Part shown: piece after piece, positions 1 through 8,400 of the stretch
How positions within the stretch are numbered: the first letter of the stretch is position 1
How the letters are laid out: every line of letters starts with the position of its first letter
NCBI GenBank assembly: GCA_031283015.1
Contig: JAITCQ010000092.1
Coordinates: 1-14,719, forward strand
DNA: 14,719 nucleotides
From: Candidatus Methanoplasma sp.
GTDB lineage: Archaea > Thermoplasmatota > Thermoplasmata > Methanomassiliicoccales > Methanomethylophilaceae
Reading direction: 5' to 3'
The notes under the pieces: generated by a model
Seen by the model: the letters and a program-made list of their open reading frames with translations, nothing else
Told to the model about the DNA's origin: nothing
Database searches by the model: none
Program-made: the position numbers and the translations under genes

Positions 1-1217
1 TTGGCCAACGCCCACATCAGCTTCACATATGCTGTCTCTGGTAGCATATCCATGACGGAGACCGCCCCGGCCGACAGCATGTCCCTTCCCGTGTCGTAGA
101 CGTTGAGATTCGTTCTGCCGTTCAGACACTGGGACGTCACGACCACCACCGAACCGTTATCGCACGCCTTCTTTATCAGCGGGACCATGTTCCCGTTCAC
201 GTGGCCGAGACCGGAGCCGGAGATGACGATCCCTTTGCTTTTCATCATCATGCCCTCGAAGAGCGACGGGTCCATGCCGGGATAGTACTGAAGGAGTATC
301 GTCGATCTCTCCATCTTTGTCCTCGCCGCCGTTTTTTCGGAGGTTGTCCTCCTTCCTTCTTTGTTGAATCTTATGTTCCCTTCCCTGTCCAAGGTTGCGA
401 TCGGCGCTGCGTTCACGCTCCTGAACGCGTCGCGCCTCGACGTGTGCATCTTTCTCACTCTGGTCCCGATATGCACCGCGAACGAGTCGTCCCCTATCGT
501 GTCGTGCATGACCACGAACACCCCGGCGGTCCCGCCTTTGACGCAGAACCTTACCGCTGCCAGAAGGTTTGAGGAGGCGTCGGACGACGGCCTGTCCGAA
601 GACCGCTGCGCGCCGACCAGCACCACCGGCTTCGGGACGGCGCCGAGCATGAACGACAGGGCCGCCGCGGTGTACCCCATCGTATCCGTGCCGTGGGGGA
701 TTATCACCGCGTCCGCGCCGTTGTTGATCTCTTCGGCGACAGACCCCGCGAGTTCCTGCCAATGCTCGACACTCATGTTCTCCGAGAAGATCGAGAACAA
801 TACCTTCGCCGTTATGTTGGCGTTCTCTCTCAGTTCCGGCACCGCGTTCACCAGTTCCGACGCCGACAGCGCGGGATGTACCGCGCCGGTCCGGTAGTCC
901 ACATAAGAGGCGATCGTCCCGCCGGTGCCTATAAGAACGATGTTCGGAAGCCCGTCCTTCTTTTCCGCCGCAACCTCTTTTACAGAGGGACGGGGCGCAG
1001 GCTGCTCTATGACCCTCACGACTGAATCGGAGAGTATGTTTATGCCAATGTTGTAGCCGCTTCCGAGTTTGAGGACCAGAACGTCGGCGCCGCTGAACTC
1101 GTGGTGAGGCATAAGTATGCCAACATATGTCATACCTTTGGATTCCACGGAAAGTTTGGAACCCTCTCTGGCTCCGATGCTTTCTAACAGCTTGGAAAGA
1201 GAAACCGAATAGCTCAT
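1..1217 (-). CDS. gatD: Glu-tRNA(Gln) amidotransferase subunit D (partial, C-terminus beyond window start)
   Basis: GatD is the asparaginase-like subunit of the archaeal GatDE amidotransferase. It releases ammonia from glutamine (or asparagine) so that GatE can convert Glu-tRNA(Gln) to Gln-tRNA(Gln) in the cytoplasm. About 405 residues are visible, and roughly the last 30 of a family length near 435 lie outside. Residues 1-80 form the small N-terminal domain, with a LVLKLGSGYNIGI stretch near 47-59. The asparaginase-like domain follows. Its catalytic motifs are visible: GTGGTIAS with the nucleophile-type Thr at about 101, HGTDT with Thr177 and Asp178, and RKMHTSRRD with Lys at about 256. SSDRPSSDAS and SQCLNGR are also typical of GatD. 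The start at 1217 gives MSY-, as in known GatD proteins. An in-frame ATG at 1235 adds six residues and is an alternative. The gene is divergent from hypB. The assignment is secure. Confidence 0.95.
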   Translation of the reverse strand, partial: MSYSVSLSKLLESIGAREGSKLSVESKGMTYVGILMPHHEFSGADVLVLKLGSGYNIGINILSDSVVRVIEQPAPRPSVKEVAAEKKDGLPNIVLIGTGGTIASYVDYRTGAVHPALSASELVNAVPELRENANITAKVLFSIFSENMSVEHWQELAGSVAEEINNGADAVIIPHGTDTMGYTAAALSFMLGAVPKPVVLVGAQRSSDRPSSDASSNLLAAVRFCVKGGTAGVFVVMHDTIGDDSFAVHIGTRVRKMHTSRRDAFRSVNAAPIATLDREGNIRFNKEGRRTTSEKTAARTKMERSTILLQYYPGMDPSLFEGMMMKSKGIVISGSGLGHVNGNMVPLIKKACDNGSVVVVTSQCLNGRTNLNVYDTGRDMLSAGAVSVMDMLPETAYVKLMWALA

Positions 1218-1262
1218 TATTGCTCGCGTTCTCATAATGCAATCTGACGTATAAGGATAGTG

Positions 1263-1274
1263 TTTTTATTATAG
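1263..1274. promoter_or_regulatory. AT-rich TATA-like box shared by divergent gatD and hypB
   Basis: The 73-base gap between gatD and hypB holds one strongly AT-rich block, TTTTTATTATAG on the plus strand and CTATAATAAAAA on the minus strand. Its centre lies about 22 bases before the hypB ATG, which would suit a leaderless or nearly leaderless hypB mRNA. It lies about 33 bases before the upstream gatD ATG (1235) and about 50 before the preferred one (1217). A second, weaker minus-strand TTATAC near 1249-1254 could instead serve the 1217 start. Placement is inferred from archaeal TATA-to-start distances. No transcription start is known. Confidence 0.5.
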
Positions 1275-1290
1275 AACGCATCCCGCCTTT

Positions 1291-1941
1291 ATGCACATCG
1301 TCCAAGTGGGGATGGAGTATGACGTTCTGAAAGAGAACAACAGGATAGCGAATTCCAACTATCGCTTACTGAAAAAGAACGGTATCAAGGCGATAGAGCT
1401 TATGGGCTCCATCGGGTCCGGCAAGACCGCACTGGTCATCAAACTGGCCGACAGGGTCAGAAAGAAGGGGCTCAGAGCATGTGCAATAGCGGGGGATGTC
1501 GCCGGCGACGACGATCAGAGAAGGATGAGGGAATCTGGTCTGGATGCGGTGAACTGCAACACCGGCCGCGAATGTCACCTTGACGCCAACCTCGTGAAGA
1601 GGAGTCTCGACAAGATCGATCTGGACCTATACGATGTGATATTCATAGAGAACGTCGGTAACTTGGTGTGCCCTGCTGATTTTCCGCTGGGAGCGGATTA
1701 CAGGGTGGTCGTTATTTCAACGACCGAAGGCGACGACATGGTAAGAAAACACCATGACATATTCCTGCATTCCGATGTCGCCATCCTGAACAAGATGGAC
1801 ATCGCGGACGCAGTTGGGGTGGACCCGGAAGTGATCCTCGGTGACTACAAAAAACTCACCGGCGGATTGAAGACCATGTACGGGTGCAGTGCAAGAACGG
1901 AGGAGGGCATGGATGAGATCGTCTCCGTGCTGGGACTCTGA
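1291..1941 (+). CDS. hypB: Hydrogenase/urease nickel-incorporation GTPase HypB
   Basis: HypB is the SIMIBI-class GTPase that, with HypA, inserts nickel into the large subunit of [NiFe]-hydrogenases in the cytoplasm. The 216-residue length matches archaeal HypB. Visible motifs are the P-loop GSIGSGKT at 39-46, GDV at 68-70, the metal-binding GRECHLDA with Cys95-His96, NVGNLVCPADF with Cys127, TTEGDD at 144-149 and the guanine-specificity motif NKMD at 167-170. The N-terminus MHIVQVG matches the archaeal form, so the first ATG is chosen. The extra N-terminal cysteine or histidine nickel store found in some bacterial HypB is absent. HypA is not adjacent and must be elsewhere. The stop lies 9 bases before purD, so the two are probably co-transcribed. 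The gene implies that the organism makes a [NiFe]-hydrogenase. Confidence 0.96.
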   Translation: MHIVQVGMEYDVLKENNRIANSNYRLLKKNGIKAIELMGSIGSGKTALVIKLADRVRKKGLRACAIAGDVAGDDDQRRMRESGLDAVNCNTGRECHLDANLVKRSLDKIDLDLYDVIFIENVGNLVCPADFPLGADYRVVVISTTEGDDMVRKHHDIFLHSDVAILNKMDIADAVGVDPEVILGDYKKLTGGLKTMYGCSARTEEGMDEIVSVLGL

Positions 1942-1946
1942 GGTGA
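1940..1946 (+). promoter_or_regulatory. Shine-Dalgarno sequence for purD
   Basis: GAGGTGA sits 4 bases before the purD ATG and overlaps the hypB stop codon. It is a strong match to the archaeal anti-Shine-Dalgarno sequence. It fixes the purD start at 1951 and points to translation from a shared hypB-purD mRNA. hypB itself shows no such site. Confidence 0.7.
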
Positions 1947-1950
1947 GATC

Positions 1951-3273
1951 ATGAGAATCTTAACTGTAGGCGGCGGAGGAAGGGAGCATGCGGCCGTAGA
2001 GGCGCTCTACCGTTCCGGTGCCGAGATATATTCCGTAATGAAGAACGCCAACCCCGGTATCATCCGGAGGGCGAAAGGGTATAAGCTTGTCAACGAGAGA
2101 CTTGTCGACGACATATGCGAATTTGCTATAGAACACGACGTCAGCCACGCATTCATAGGGCCGGAGGGCCCTCTCGAGATCGGCCTGGTGGACGCGCTGG
2201 AGAACATCGGAGTTAAATGCGCCGCACCGACGATGGCCGCGGCAAGGATCGAGACATCCAAATCCTTCATGAGAGAACTGGTGTCAAAATACAACATCGA
2301 GGGGAACCTCGCCTACGCCGTCTTTGATAATGCGGAAGACACGGAGAAATACCTTAAGACGATGACCGCGGAGGTCGTCATCAAACCAACCGGACTGACC
2401 GGAGGGAAAGGCGTGAAGGTACAGGGGGAGCACCTCCACAGCCACGAAGAGATGATGGCTTACGTCCTGGAGATCCTGGACACATCGAGCGGCATGGACG
2501 GCGTCATAATAGAGGAGAAGGTCAACGGAGAGGAATTCACTCAGATGGTCTTTGTGGACGGGAAACGCATAGCGCCTATGCCTCTGGTGCAGGACCATAA
2601 GAGGGCCTACGAGGGCGACATGGGTCCGAACACCGGCGGAATGGGTTCCTACTCTGACGCGAACCACCTTCTGCCTTTCGTCTCGGAGGACGCGAGGAAC
2701 AAAGCGCTGGATATACTGAGGAAGATCGTGGATGCGATGAGCGAAGAGGGCTGCCCGTACCACGGCCCGATGTACGGCCAGTTCATGCTTTCGAAGGACG
2801 GCCCCAAGATCATAGAGATAAACGCCAGATTCGGAGACCCCGAGGCGATGAATGTCCTTCCGCTCCTCGAGAACGATTTCCTTACCCTCGTCAAGGATAT
2901 GGCGAACGGAAGGCTCAAAGAGGATTCCGTCAAGTTCAAGGAGCTGGCCACCGTGTGCAAATATGTGGTCCCCAAAGGCTACGGGACCGTGCCGGTGCCC
3001 GGGCATGAAATATGCATCAACGAGGACGGCATCCACGAAAGCGGCGCCGAGATATTCTACGCGAACGTCGATATGATAGACGGCAAGCTTTTGACCGGAA
3101 CGTCCAGGTCGATAGGGATAGTCGGCATAGGCGAAACGCTGGAAGAGGCCGAACGGAGATGCGAGGCCGCGCTGAGATTCGTTGAGGGAGAAGCGATCTG
3201 CGTGCGCCACGATATAGGCAAGCGCGACCTGATCCAGAAAAAGGTCGACCGCATCAAGAACCTGCTGTCATGA
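1951..3273 (+). CDS. purD: Phosphoribosylamine-glycine ligase (GAR synthetase)
   Basis: PurD joins glycine to 5-phosphoribosylamine using ATP, the second step of de novo purine synthesis in the cytoplasm. The 440-residue length is close to the usual 420-440. The N-terminal domain opens with GGGGREHA (residues 7-14), followed by an NPGI segment. The ATP-grasp domain carries KPTGLTGGKGVKV, the signature GDMGPNTGGMGSYS, GPMYGQF and the metal-site run IIEINARFGDPEAMN. KPxGLTGGKGV is the variant common in archaeal PurD. The C-terminal domain (VPKGYGTVPVPG onward) is complete. The start is fixed by the Shine-Dalgarno sequence overlapping the hypB stop. The stop overlaps the truA ATG (ATGA), so translation of truA is probably coupled. 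No other purine gene is in the window. Confidence 0.97.
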   Translation: MRILTVGGGGREHAAVEALYRSGAEIYSVMKNANPGIIRRAKGYKLVNERLVDDICEFAIEHDVSHAFIGPEGPLEIGLVDALENIGVKCAAPTMAAARIETSKSFMRELVSKYNIEGNLAYAVFDNAEDTEKYLKTMTAEVVIKPTGLTGGKGVKVQGEHLHSHEEMMAYVLEILDTSSGMDGVIIEEKVNGEEFTQMVFVDGKRIAPMPLVQDHKRAYEGDMGPNTGGMGSYSDANHLLPFVSEDARNKALDILRKIVDAMSEEGCPYHGPMYGQFMLSKDGPKIIEINARFGDPEAMNVLPLLENDFLTLVKDMANGRLKEDSVKFKELATVCKYVVPKGYGTVPVPGHEICINEDGIHESGAEIFYANVDMIDGKLLTGTSRSIGIVGIGETLEEAERRCEAALRFVEGEAICVRHDIGKRDLIQKKVDRIKNLLS

Positions 3274-4046
3274 TCAGGACGGCCGTGAAGATAGCCTACT
3301 TGGGCAGACATTTCTCCGGTTCTCAGATACAACCCGGTCTCAGGACCGTCGAAGGGGACATCCTCTCCGATCTGAGGGCCATCACAAAGATGCGGGACGG
3401 GGATATCGATCTTAAGCTTGCGAGCAGGACCGACAGAGGGGTGAACTCCCTCGGAAATGTCGCGGTGTTCAGCAGCAGCATCAATGACCCAGACGTCCTG
3501 ATGAAAGCGTTGAATGCTGTGTCGGAGGATGTGTTCTACAGAGGCGTCGCTTTTGTCGGCGGAGAGTTCAACCCCCGATTCGCGGACAAAAGATCATACA
3601 GGTACGTCCTCCGTTCCGACGGAATGGACCTCGCGGCAGTGAGGGACTGCGCGGGACTGTTCGCAGGCGAGCATGATTTCACAAGGTTCTGCAAACCGGA
3701 CGGAAAGTCCGCGACCCTTGTGCTGGACCCCGTCGTTGTGCGCGAAGAGGACGGACTCATCGTTCTGGACTTCTCGGCGAGATATTTCCTGTGGAACATG
3801 ATACGCCGCATCACGGCCGCGGTCATGTCAGTGGGCAGGGGCGAATCCTCTGTCTCCGACGTAAGGGATGCGCTTGAAGGGAAGGATATCACATTCGGTC
3901 TCGCAAGACCCGACGCGCTTACGCTTCTGGACGTCCGCTATGAAGGCGTGGATTTCGTCTCGCCGTCTGCGGACGTGTTCGGCAGGAGGGTGGATGAGGA
4001 GATGTTCGAAGACAAGCTCAGGAACATGTTCTTCACATCATTGTAA
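3270..4046 (+). CDS. truA: tRNA pseudouridine synthase, TruA family
   Basis: TruA-family enzymes convert uridines in the anticodon arm (positions 38-40 in bacterial TruA) to pseudouridine. The 258-residue protein has the diagnostic catalytic motif SRTDRGVNSLGNV with the nucleophile Asp55, where bacterial TruA has GRTDAGVHA. Further family motifs are KRSYRYVL, GEHDFTRFCK and RYFLWNMIRRI near residue 175. The ATG overlaps the purD stop as ATGA. With no separate Shine-Dalgarno sequence visible, coupling to purD is likely. The stop is TAA, immediately followed by TAG. The family is secure, but the exact target positions in archaea are less certain than in bacteria (the archaeal member is sometimes called Pus3-like). 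Confidence 0.93.
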   Translation: MIRTAVKIAYLGRHFSGSQIQPGLRTVEGDILSDLRAITKMRDGDIDLKLASRTDRGVNSLGNVAVFSSSINDPDVLMKALNAVSEDVFYRGVAFVGGEFNPRFADKRSYRYVLRSDGMDLAAVRDCAGLFAGEHDFTRFCKPDGKSATLVLDPVVVREEDGLIVLDFSARYFLWNMIRRITAAVMSVGRGESSVSDVRDALEGKDITFGLARPDALTLLDVRYEGVDFVSPSADVFGRRVDEEMFEDKLRNMFFTSL

Positions 4047-4070
4047 TAGTCGGCGGCCAATTACCTCTCC

Positions 4071-4658
4071 ATGGAGAAACTGACAGAGACCGCGGGAGAG
4101 GCGCTGGAGATACTGCACGGCATGGAGCTGCGCAGGGAGCGCGCCATCAGGTATTCCAGGGACATAACGAGAGAAACGAAGAAGATGATACATGCGATAC
4201 ATGTGTCGGACGATGCCGCCGGCCCGAGGGAGGCCCTCAGGAGGCTGGTCTCGGAACTGACCGCGGAGACCGGCGCGAGCCTTGCGGGCATGGGTCCCGC
4301 GGAAGACGCTTTGGCGGAATACGCCGAATCCATGATCCTTGATTCTATCGTCGGGGGCCGGGAGACACCGTCCTTCGCCGACCTCGGGATCGGCCCCGGC
4401 CCGTGGGTCCTCGGTCTTGCGGACTGTCTCGGGGAGATGAGACGGGTCGTGTTGACCTCGCTCATGTCGGAGAATGTTCCGTACGCTGTGTCCGTTTTTT
4501 CGGAGATGGAGTCGGTCTTCCGGACGATAATGCTGTTCGACATCCCCGACCCGGTACTCCCGATAAGAAGGAAACAAGACATAGCCAGAGGCGTGATGGA
4601 ACGAACGCGCACCGATATCACCAATGCGATGATGATGTCAAAACTGACCAAAAAATGA
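4071..4658 (+). CDS. Translin/TRAX-like RNA-binding protein, possible RNase
   Basis: This 195-residue, mostly helical protein matches the archaeal translin family as I know it. The decisive features are EYAESMILDSIV (83-94), GLADCLGEMRR (115-125) and the C-terminal RRKQDIARGVMERTRTDIT (166-184), which closely follows the translin/TRAX signature helix. The N-terminal helix (about 8-45) has the expected alternating acidic and basic pattern. Eukaryotic translin and TRAX form C3PO, a barrel-shaped RNase that degrades small RNA passenger strands and tRNA leaders. An archaeal TRAX-like protein was also shown to bind and cleave duplex RNA. Glu122, Asp118 and Asp170 are candidate acidic active-site residues by position, not by alignment. 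The gene follows truA after 24 bases without a good Shine-Dalgarno sequence, so it may be the last gene of the hypB-purD-truA operon. It converges on the membrane protein gene at 4685. Confidence 0.78.
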   Translation: MEKLTETAGEALEILHGMELRRERAIRYSRDITRETKKMIHAIHVSDDAAGPREALRRLVSELTAETGASLAGMGPAEDALAEYAESMILDSIVGGRETPSFADLGIGPGPWVLGLADCLGEMRRVVLTSLMSENVPYAVSVFSEMESVFRTIMLFDIPDPVLPIRRKQDIARGVMERTRTDITNAMMMSKLTKK

Positions 4659-4664
4659 GAGAAT

Positions 4665-4694
4665 AAAAAGTTTGAAAAAGGCGCTCAGCGCCTT
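4665..4694 (-). terminator. Hairpin plus T-tracts ending the minus-strand membrane-protein gene
   Basis: On the minus strand a perfect 7-bp stem AAGGCGC/GCGCCTT with a 3-base TGA loop (4678-4694) is followed by TTTTT, CAAAC and TTTTT. The loop is the stop codon of the gene at 4685-5476. This resembles an intrinsic terminator. Archaeal termination relies mainly on T-tracts, so the T-rich tail may be the active part. In the plus direction no T-tract follows the stem, so the translin-like gene gets no clear signal from it. Confidence 0.55.
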
Positions 4695-5476
4695 GATTTG
4701 GGTTTGCCGTAGTTCTTGACGGGCTTGCGGTAGAGGTATATCACCACAATGATCAATAAGATCAGGACTATGGCTATCAGGATGGTATACAGTCCGAAGT
4801 CAGAGTGGCCAACATAGAATTTGCCCTCCCCCCACGTGATAACGTCCTTGTAGTCTCCGATGTTCTCCTCTCCCGCCACGACCTTGAAGGTGTGCTCGCC
4901 GTTAGGGAGCTGCTCGGTGGCCCATTCATATGAGGCGGTGGCGGTGCTGCCTGACGCGATCGACACCAGGGTCTTGCTTCCCTCCACTAGCTTTCCGTCA
5001 ACGACGAAGTACACGGCGAAGTCGGTGAAGTCGACCTTGCTGTCGTTCTTCAGAACGGTGGTCAGCTTGATCGGCTGCGTGACAGTTATCGTTTGGGTCT
5101 TCTCCGTCACCACTTTGTCATCTTCGTCCTTGTTCTCCGTGAAGGTCACTACCAGAGTGTACTTCCCGGCGGTCGCTGGCGCCTTGACGGTCAGATCCGT
5201 TTCGATACCGTTCACCAGGGCCCCCGACGAAGGGGACACTGAGCCGGCCTGATTGGTCCCGCCGCTGTCCTTCAGTACGGCAGAGTACGTTATCTCCAGC
5301 GTATCGAACTCCTCCGATTCGAAGAACATTATCTGATAGGTCAGGCTGCCGCCTGTTTTTACGACATTCGTTTCTCCTTTTATGTAGGAGTTTGCCCCGT
5401 CGACGTCCGACGAGTCGCAGAGGAGTACGACTCCCGCTGCGAACACCATTGCAAATACCGCTATCGCGGCGATCAT
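4685..5476 (-). CDS. Membrane-anchored surface protein with Ig/CARDB-like ectodomain
   Basis: I do not recognise a named family for the whole protein. The 263 residues begin with a hydrophobic segment (1-20, ending LLC) that could be a signal peptide or N-terminal anchor. Cys20 could be a weak lipobox, though the motif is not canonical. There is no positive charge before it, which is unusual. Residues about 33-135 look like a beta-sandwich (GGSLTYQI, TAGKYTLVVTF). Residues about 136-222 resemble a CARDB-type domain (FAVYFVVDGK, SGSTATASYEW, NGEHTFKVV). A single membrane helix at about 229-248 precedes a basic tail (YRKPVKNYGKPKSRR), giving an outside ectodomain and an inside C-terminus. The ATG overlaps the stop of the giant STT3-like gene as ATGA, so the two are translated from one message and probably act together at the cell surface. 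That partnership is inference. Confidence 0.75.
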   Translation of the reverse strand: MIAAIAVFAMVFAAGVVLLCDSSDVDGANSYIKGETNVVKTGGSLTYQIMFFESEEFDTLEITYSAVLKDSGGTNQAGSVSPSSGALVNGIETDLTVKAPATAGKYTLVVTFTENKDEDDKVVTEKTQTITVTQPIKLTTVLKNDSKVDFTDFAVYFVVDGKLVEGSKTLVSIASGSTATASYEWATEQLPNGEHTFKVVAGEENIGDYKDVITWGEGKFYVGHSDFGLYTILIAIVLILLIIVVIYLYRKPVKNYGKPKSRR

Positions 5477-8400
5477 CTTCTGCGTACGAACACCCCCTTC
5501 TTGATTCCGAGCCAGACCATAACGATCAACGCCAGCACTGTAAGCGCCGTCAGCACCATCGCGAGTGGCGGCATCGAGCTCTGATCGTTGTATATGTTGC
5601 TGCCAGAGGCGCTCATATCCTCCGTTTCCATCTCGGCCGGCTGCGAGCTCATCTTGAATGTCGCCGTATCGCCTACGGGGGCCACCCCGCCGCTGTTGGT
5701 CGCAAGCGTCTGCCCCGGCATCGTGACCGTCACGTTGATATCCGGAACGCTAGTGTCCGACGCGTCCCTGCACATCAGCTTGATGTATATCACGGTCGAA
5801 CCGTATCCGTTGACCTTGAACGAATTCGCTCCGGTTGCCGGGTAGATGTTCCCTCCGTTCTTGTCGGAATAGACAATGGACCAGTTACTGCTGCTGCCGA
5901 CCAGCGATGCGGTGACGGACGCCCTCTTGAGGTAGTTGTCGTTGTTGGTAATGGTCACTGCGTACATGTATTCGTAACCGCTCACCGCGTCCACATACGT
6001 CCCCTTGGACGCATTTTCGCCGCTTATGTCCACATATGTGACGGTGGGCGGGGCGGTGGTCGGGAATGCCGTTTCGTCCAGCACATAGGTTCCGACGGCT
6101 GTGCCGTTTATCGACGTTACCGTTACCGACAGTCCATCATTCCCCGCGCCGACCCTATCCGGGTCGTAGCGGCCCGAGATCGAGATCGTGCCGGTCATGC
6201 CCGCGTTCACTGAGATCGCGTATTCTTTATCTAGGACCCATGCGGAACCCGCCTTTATTGTGTACGTTTCATTGAAGCTGCTTGTGTTCTTTACCGACAG
6301 GGTGAACGAGCCGTAGCCGTTGAGGAAACTGAATCCGCTTCCGGACACTTCCAGCATGTTGTTCGACGACGATGTCGTTGCCGGGAAGTGTATGTTTGCC
6401 CCGTCGACCGTCTCGGCCGCCGTCATTGATGTCGTTGCGGTGTATTTGTATTCCACATTGCCGATGGTCTGAGTCAGTTCGGCGCTGAGACTTAAGGCCG
6501 TCCCGGAGGGCACGACCATTTCGAACGCCCCGTCCTTTATCCCGAACGGCACGGACACGCTGCCATATTTCACGGTGAGCACTCCGTCGGCGATCACTCC
6601 CACATATCCCTTTATCACAGCCTTGTCGGCCTTGACGGACAGGTTCAGGGTCATCGGGGCGGATATGTTCGAGACCGATGCGTATGCTATCGATTCATTC
6701 CCTCCGCTGCCCGACACAGCTTCGAAATAGAAACTCTTGTTCCTTTGGAGGTAATACACAAGCGGGTTGTCCCCGTCGGCATAGTATCTCCCAGCCTCCT
6801 CGTCGGTGGGCGTCACGGTTATCTTGTCGGAGGATGACGCGTTGAGTTCTACCCTTACGACATTGTAGGCGCTTATGTTCAAAGGCCCGCTCTGTCCCGG
6901 GTAGATGTATACGGTCCCGGTGAAGTAATAGCCTGTGCTGCCCTTTATCTCCGCGGTGTACTGTCCGGGTATGACGTTCGTGAAGGTGGTGCCCTCATAG
7001 GTGGTGGATGAGCTGTTGTACAGCGTCAGTTTCACCGGTATGGTGCCGTTGTTTACGTTGACGGTCTTAACAAATGAGTCCGTGCTGCCGCTGGCGGCGA
7101 TGCTCCATGTGTTCAAGGCGTCGGCGCTTCCGGAAGCGAAGTTCGACGATTGGGCGTCCATACGGAATATTGCCGTATTGAATCCGGGCGATGTTATCGT
7201 GGCCCCATGTCCTATGGGGACCCTGAACGCCGCTTTGCCGCTCGCGTCCGTCTTCGTTATTATGGTGTATTCGATCTCGTCGATGGTGATAGTTATCGTG
7301 ACATCGACGAACGCTATCCCTCTCGAGGAGGGGGACGACATGTTCGTCCTGTAATTCACATTGATGACGATGTCTCGGGATTCGGATGCCTTTATGACAC
7401 CCAGGTCCATGTCCTCGGAGACCGTCACCGTGGTTATCGACGCAGCGCCCTGACCGTAGATATACATTGTGTATATTCCGGCCGGCAGCTTGACGCTGAA
7501 TTTGCCGTCCTCATCGGACGCGAATATGAACGTTGCCCCGTTATCCTTTTTGATGAAGGATACCGTGCCGGAGAACGGATCGTTCTTGCTGTCGTTCACG
7601 GTCCCTTTCACATTGTATCCGGTCGAGCCGATGAGCGATACGCTGTTGCCAGCGGTCACGCCGTGATAGACGTTGCCGCCGCTTACTGCGTAGACCGTAT
7701 AGGTCTCGTTGGTGCTCCCTCCGCCGGCTGGTACGCTGAATGTGCTCGAAGAGGACGATGCCACGTATCCGTAGGACATTATGGTCAGTATGCTTCCGGC
7801 CGGGGCCCCAGATACGGAGATGTTCCTTGGATCGTACACGGTCAGCGATGCCGTCGATGTCCCTCCGCTCGAGACCGAGGAGGTCGGATTAGATGCCGAG
7901 ACCTTCGTTCCCGACGCATAGATGACATATGTCGACGGCACGACGTATATCTTTGCCTGGCCGTTATCCACGGTGCCGGTGAATATGGCGCCGGTCGATG
8001 TGTCCTGCGCCGTGATCGCCGTCCCGTTCGGCGCGTTTGCGCCGACGTCGTTCGTGACCGTCACGGTTATCGTGCCTGATGTCGCGGATATCCTATATCC
8101 GGTGTTGGAGCCGGCGTTGATCGTCACCGTCGCGGCGTTTATCGTCGTTCCCGAAGGCGAATAAATAGTGAGTCTATAGATATCGGGAATGATATTGGGG
8201 AATTCGAATTTCCCGTCGGTGATATTGATATCTTTTTGGTATATCCCTCCGGACGCCATCCCTTCTATCACCGCATACGATTTTTCAGTGTACGGCTTGT
8301 ACGGATCGCTGGTCACATAGACGTTCCCGGACAGGCTTGTCGCAGGTATGTTCAGCACGGCGTTGGCCGCAGTCATGTTCCAGCGGGTCTCGATCACGGA

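Noticed and set aside
157..1305. Long open frame on the minus strand overlapping gatD in another frame (382 codons)
   Set aside because: It is Arg/His/Gly-rich with no family motif, as expected for an out-of-frame reading of GC-rich coding DNA. gatD in the neighbouring frame has all its catalytic motifs.
2284..3210. 308-codon open frame antisense to purD
   Set aside because: The purD frame is fully supported by motifs. The antisense product is compositionally biased and has no recognisable domain, start signal or promoter.
7150..8079. 309-codon open frame antisense to the STT3-like ectodomain
   Set aside because: It is Arg-rich, low-complexity product with no start signal, an antisense shadow of the large gene.
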